Source: JBLIDK01 sp047632595 (GTDB lineage: Bacteria > Bacteroidota > Bacteroidia > Sphingobacteriales > Sphingobacteriaceae). Taken from it: a stretch of 43,118 bases of DNA. Positions 42,721 to 43,118 of this stretch are shown here, in pieces (position 1 is the first letter of the stretch; each line of letters starts with the position of its first letter). The stretch spans positions 1 to 43,118 of the forward strand of contig JBLIDK010000014.1 in NCBI GenBank assembly GCA_047632595.1, in the 5' to 3' direction. The translations under genes were made by a program, and so were the position numbers. Below the pieces are notes generated by a model. That model was not told the origin of the DNA. It did no database searches and worked only from the letters and a program-made list of their open reading frames with translations.

Positions 42721-43118
42721 ACGTCTAATTTACTATCTATAAACAAATTTGCATTTTTAATATGATTTTCACGTTTTTCATTTGACATTTTTTTGAGTGA
42801 ATGAACCAACATAGATGTTCTTGGATTTGCACGGAAAAAATCTTGATGCTTAATTACAAAAGACCAAAACAGACCATCCCAAATAGGTTCCCATTCTCCC
42901 TTTCCATAATTACTCATTTTTTTGATGTAGTTGGATCCTCCTATATAAGGTTTAGTCGCAAATGTTCCTCCGTCTGCAAACATGCACATGCCATACACAT
43001 TCGGAACCATTACCCAATCGTAAGCATCAATAAACAATTCCATAAACCAACGGTAAACTTCATCTGGGTCAAATTCACAAAGGAGCATAAAATTCCCAAG
43101 AACCATTAATCTTTCTAT
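42714..43118 (-). CDS. Cryptochrome/photolyase-related protein (PF04244-type), C-terminal part
   Basis: 135 codons (134 residues plus stop) of a gene that runs off the right edge; the frame is open to the end (IERLMVLGNF first). The segment DAYDWVMVPNVYGMCMFADG, then GTFATKPYIGGSNYIKKMS, is the FAD-binding end of the FeS-BCP/PhrB-like photolyase and cryptochrome group. Canonical members next have C-x-x-C-RYDP ... ACPFNxLYW, holding three of the four Fe-S cysteines. Here the segment is NYGKGEWEPIWDGLFWSFV with no Cys, so this member cannot bind the usual cluster. It probably repairs UV lesions or senses light; the missing N-terminal part prevents a firmer call. Confidence 0.85.
   Translation of the reverse strand: MERLMVLGNFMLLCEFDPDEVYRWFMELFIDAYDWVMVPNVYGMCMFADGGTFATKPYIGGSNYIKKMSNYGKGEWEPIWDGLFWSFVIKHQDFFRANPRTSMLVHSLKKMSNEKRENHIKNANLFIDSKLDVV

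Noticed and set aside
1..43118. CRISPR array, tRNA or rRNA genes
   Set aside because: No short regularly spaced direct repeats and no tRNA- or rRNA-like conserved segments were seen on reading both strands by eye; a covariance-model scan would settle tRNAs.

Overview
The window comes from an AT-rich member of the Bacteroidota (Bacteroidetes). The evidence is three type IX secretion (T9SS) C-terminal signals, a PorP/SprF-type barrel, a TonB receptor with a carboxypeptidase-regulatory-like N-domain, many exported proteins ending their signal peptide in AQ, and TAnnTTTG-type -7 boxes. A marine or free-living Flavobacteriia/Cytophagia-like lineage is plausible, but the sequence alone does not fix the genus. 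No rRNA, tRNA or CRISPR array was seen.

Left part (1-14.9 kb): mostly minus-strand, single-gene housekeeping and accessory functions. These are a VOC protein (cut by the left edge), a class C-type serine hydrolase, envelope proteins, an HTH regulator, a DUF885 metallopeptidase lipoprotein, a bestrophin-like channel, two adjacent rhodaneses (one cytosolic, one lipoprotein), small proteins, an M24 peptidase-like protein, a RibD/DHFR-like reductase and a TonB-dependent receptor. Between them lie decayed genes: a YdeI/DUF1801 protein, an AraC-type regulator fragment, a VOC protein and one unidentified remnant.

Centre (15.4-32.2 kb): the outstanding feature, a four-gene plus-strand operon with junctions of 1-nt overlap, 9 nt and 3 nt. 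It encodes (i) a 1612-aa exported protein built of 16 tandem ~83-aa Ig-like repeats, a PKD domain and a type A T9SS signal; (ii) a 3110-aa exported protein with Fn3-like, three LamG-like and other beta domains and a FlgD-like type A signal; (iii) a cadherin-like protein with a gliding-motility-type (type B) signal; and (iv) a PorP/SprF-family outer-membrane barrel with a C-terminal SPOR-like domain. A module of about 100 aa is shared between (ii), in two copies, and (iii), in one copy. Together they look like a dedicated cell-surface structure plus its outer-membrane partner.

Right part (32.3-43.1 kb): minus-strand genes for an SDR/DUF2867 protein, a hypothetical protein, an unusually long Cys/Met-type PLP enzyme, an FMN reductase, a FAD monooxygenase with a DnaJ-like zinc-ribbon N-terminus, a TPR-adenylyl cyclase whose DNA is visibly more GC-rich than its surroundings, an Ere/TIKI-like exported protein, and the C-terminal part of a cryptochrome/photolyase-related protein. 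A tyrosine-recombinase C-terminal remnant lies just upstream of the cyclase. An attC-like imperfect hairpin lies between the last two genes, and a related half-motif sits at the 3' end of the Ere-like gene. This suggests cassette-like or island-type gene acquisition.
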